64,000 nucleotides of DNA from assembly GCA_026874595.1 (NCBI GenBank), contig CM049306.1:101569142-101633141 (forward strand), in the 5' to 3' direction. A model generated the notes under the pieces. That model saw only the letters and a program-made list of their open reading frames with translations, was not told the DNA's origin and ran no database searches. Origin of the DNA: Sipunculus nudus (Eukaryota; Annelida; Sipuncula; Golfingiida; Sipunculidae). The translations under genes and the position numbers were made by a program. Below are positions 63,456 to 64,000 of the stretch, one piece after another. Each line of letters starts with the position of its first letter. Positions within the stretch are counted from its first letter, which is position 1.

Positions 63456-63560
63456 GAACTGAGCCATCTTCCTGAATTCATCAAATCCATTTGCTCCGGG
63501 GATTCGATCAAGGGTTTGGCTGAAGATTTACTGTTCAAATACAGAGTTCATGCATGGGAG
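63456..63560 (+). CDS. Unknown coiled-coil-like protein, exon 3
   Basis: 105 bases, 35 codons, phase 0 at both ends, after acceptor CATTAG and before donor GTATAT (weak at +4/+5). The product (begins ELSHLPEFIKSICSG, ends LLFKYRVHAWE) has helix-friendly composition and no stop, unlike its other frames. It continues the same frame as exons 1 and 2, so I assign it to the same gene; further exons lie beyond the window. Family not recognised. Confidence 0.65.
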
Positions 63561-64000
63561 GTATATGTGCAATAACTTATGGAGCTTGAGAGGTCATGTC
63601 CATTCCTCCGAGATACACTTGTTTTACTCTTCTGGTATTGTTTAGTTGTAACAGCAGACCGCAGCACTTGATAACATATATGATCAATTATGTATTATAC
63701 CTGGTTATATGAATGCCTACAGGCTGTTTCACTGTCACTATTTACAGTCAGTGATTGCTGTATATCATCGCTGCATTAAATTATTCATCACTACGGTCCA
63801 CTTCATGACTGACAGGTACTGTCAGATCTGAGTTATTTGAATTACAGATGATCATCTGTAATTAGACTTCACCACAAAAAAATTATCTATATGGAATATA
63901 ATATAACATGATTTAGTTTTTCCCTATTTGATGAATGAGTACCACGTTTTTGGCATTGTTGTTGCCAATAGCCGTCCTTTCCTCATTCCCTACAAAGAAC
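63561..64000 (+). other. Intron 3, incomplete at window edge
   Basis: No further exon seen before the window ends. Confidence 0.4.

Overview
The window looks like nuclear DNA of an invertebrate animal, most likely a mollusc and probably a bivalve. It is AT-rich and intron-rich, with long gene-free stretches, invertebrate-type splice sites, tRNA-derived SINEs and very dense non-autonomous transposons. I see no bacterial operons, rRNA, canonical tRNA or CRISPR. The taxon is an inference from repeat style and from one recognisable gene.

Genes. Only two are supported. On the minus strand, 36132-37337 is the terminal coding exon of a rolling stone-like (Rost family) multi-pass membrane protein; its upstream exons were not found. 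On the plus strand a gene starts at 47106 with a strong start context and a textbook donor. It continues after a roughly 15 kb intron with phase-0 exons at 62554-62652 and 63456-63560 and runs off the window. I do not recognise the product; it is coiled-coil-like and possibly ciliary or cytoskeletal. A promoter-like cluster (direct-repeat-1 nuclear-receptor site, YY1-like motif, CCAAT box) lies about 450 bp upstream of its ATG.

Layout. 1-1700: unique sequence plus two tRNA-related SINEs. 2000-25135: a repeat jungle built mainly from three families of non-autonomous, Helitron/Helentron-like elements, here called A, B and C. They lie back to back and nested in each other, with two copies of a short inverted-repeat element and the 'GGTATGG' element inside them. 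25200-36130: AT-rich, gene-poor DNA with one A copy and one B copy. 36132-37337: Rost exon. 37850-46000: tandem repeats and four more inverted-repeat elements. 46560-64000: the unknown gene, whose large intron carries a 3.5 kb minisatellite open on both strands, a 166-bp tandem array, a SINE, and a tandem array of six copies of the exon-2 splice acceptor.

Main discovery candidate. Families A, B and C have different sequences but share one layout: an ACAAG motif, a palindrome, a subterminal motif complementary to the 3' end, internal tandem repeats carrying the 12-bp palindrome GGTGGCGCCACC, and a 3' end carrying an inverted motif or hairpin followed by an A-rich tract. An empty site in the window shows that family C inserted without a clear target-site duplication. 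At 17481-25135 all three are nested, A in C in B.
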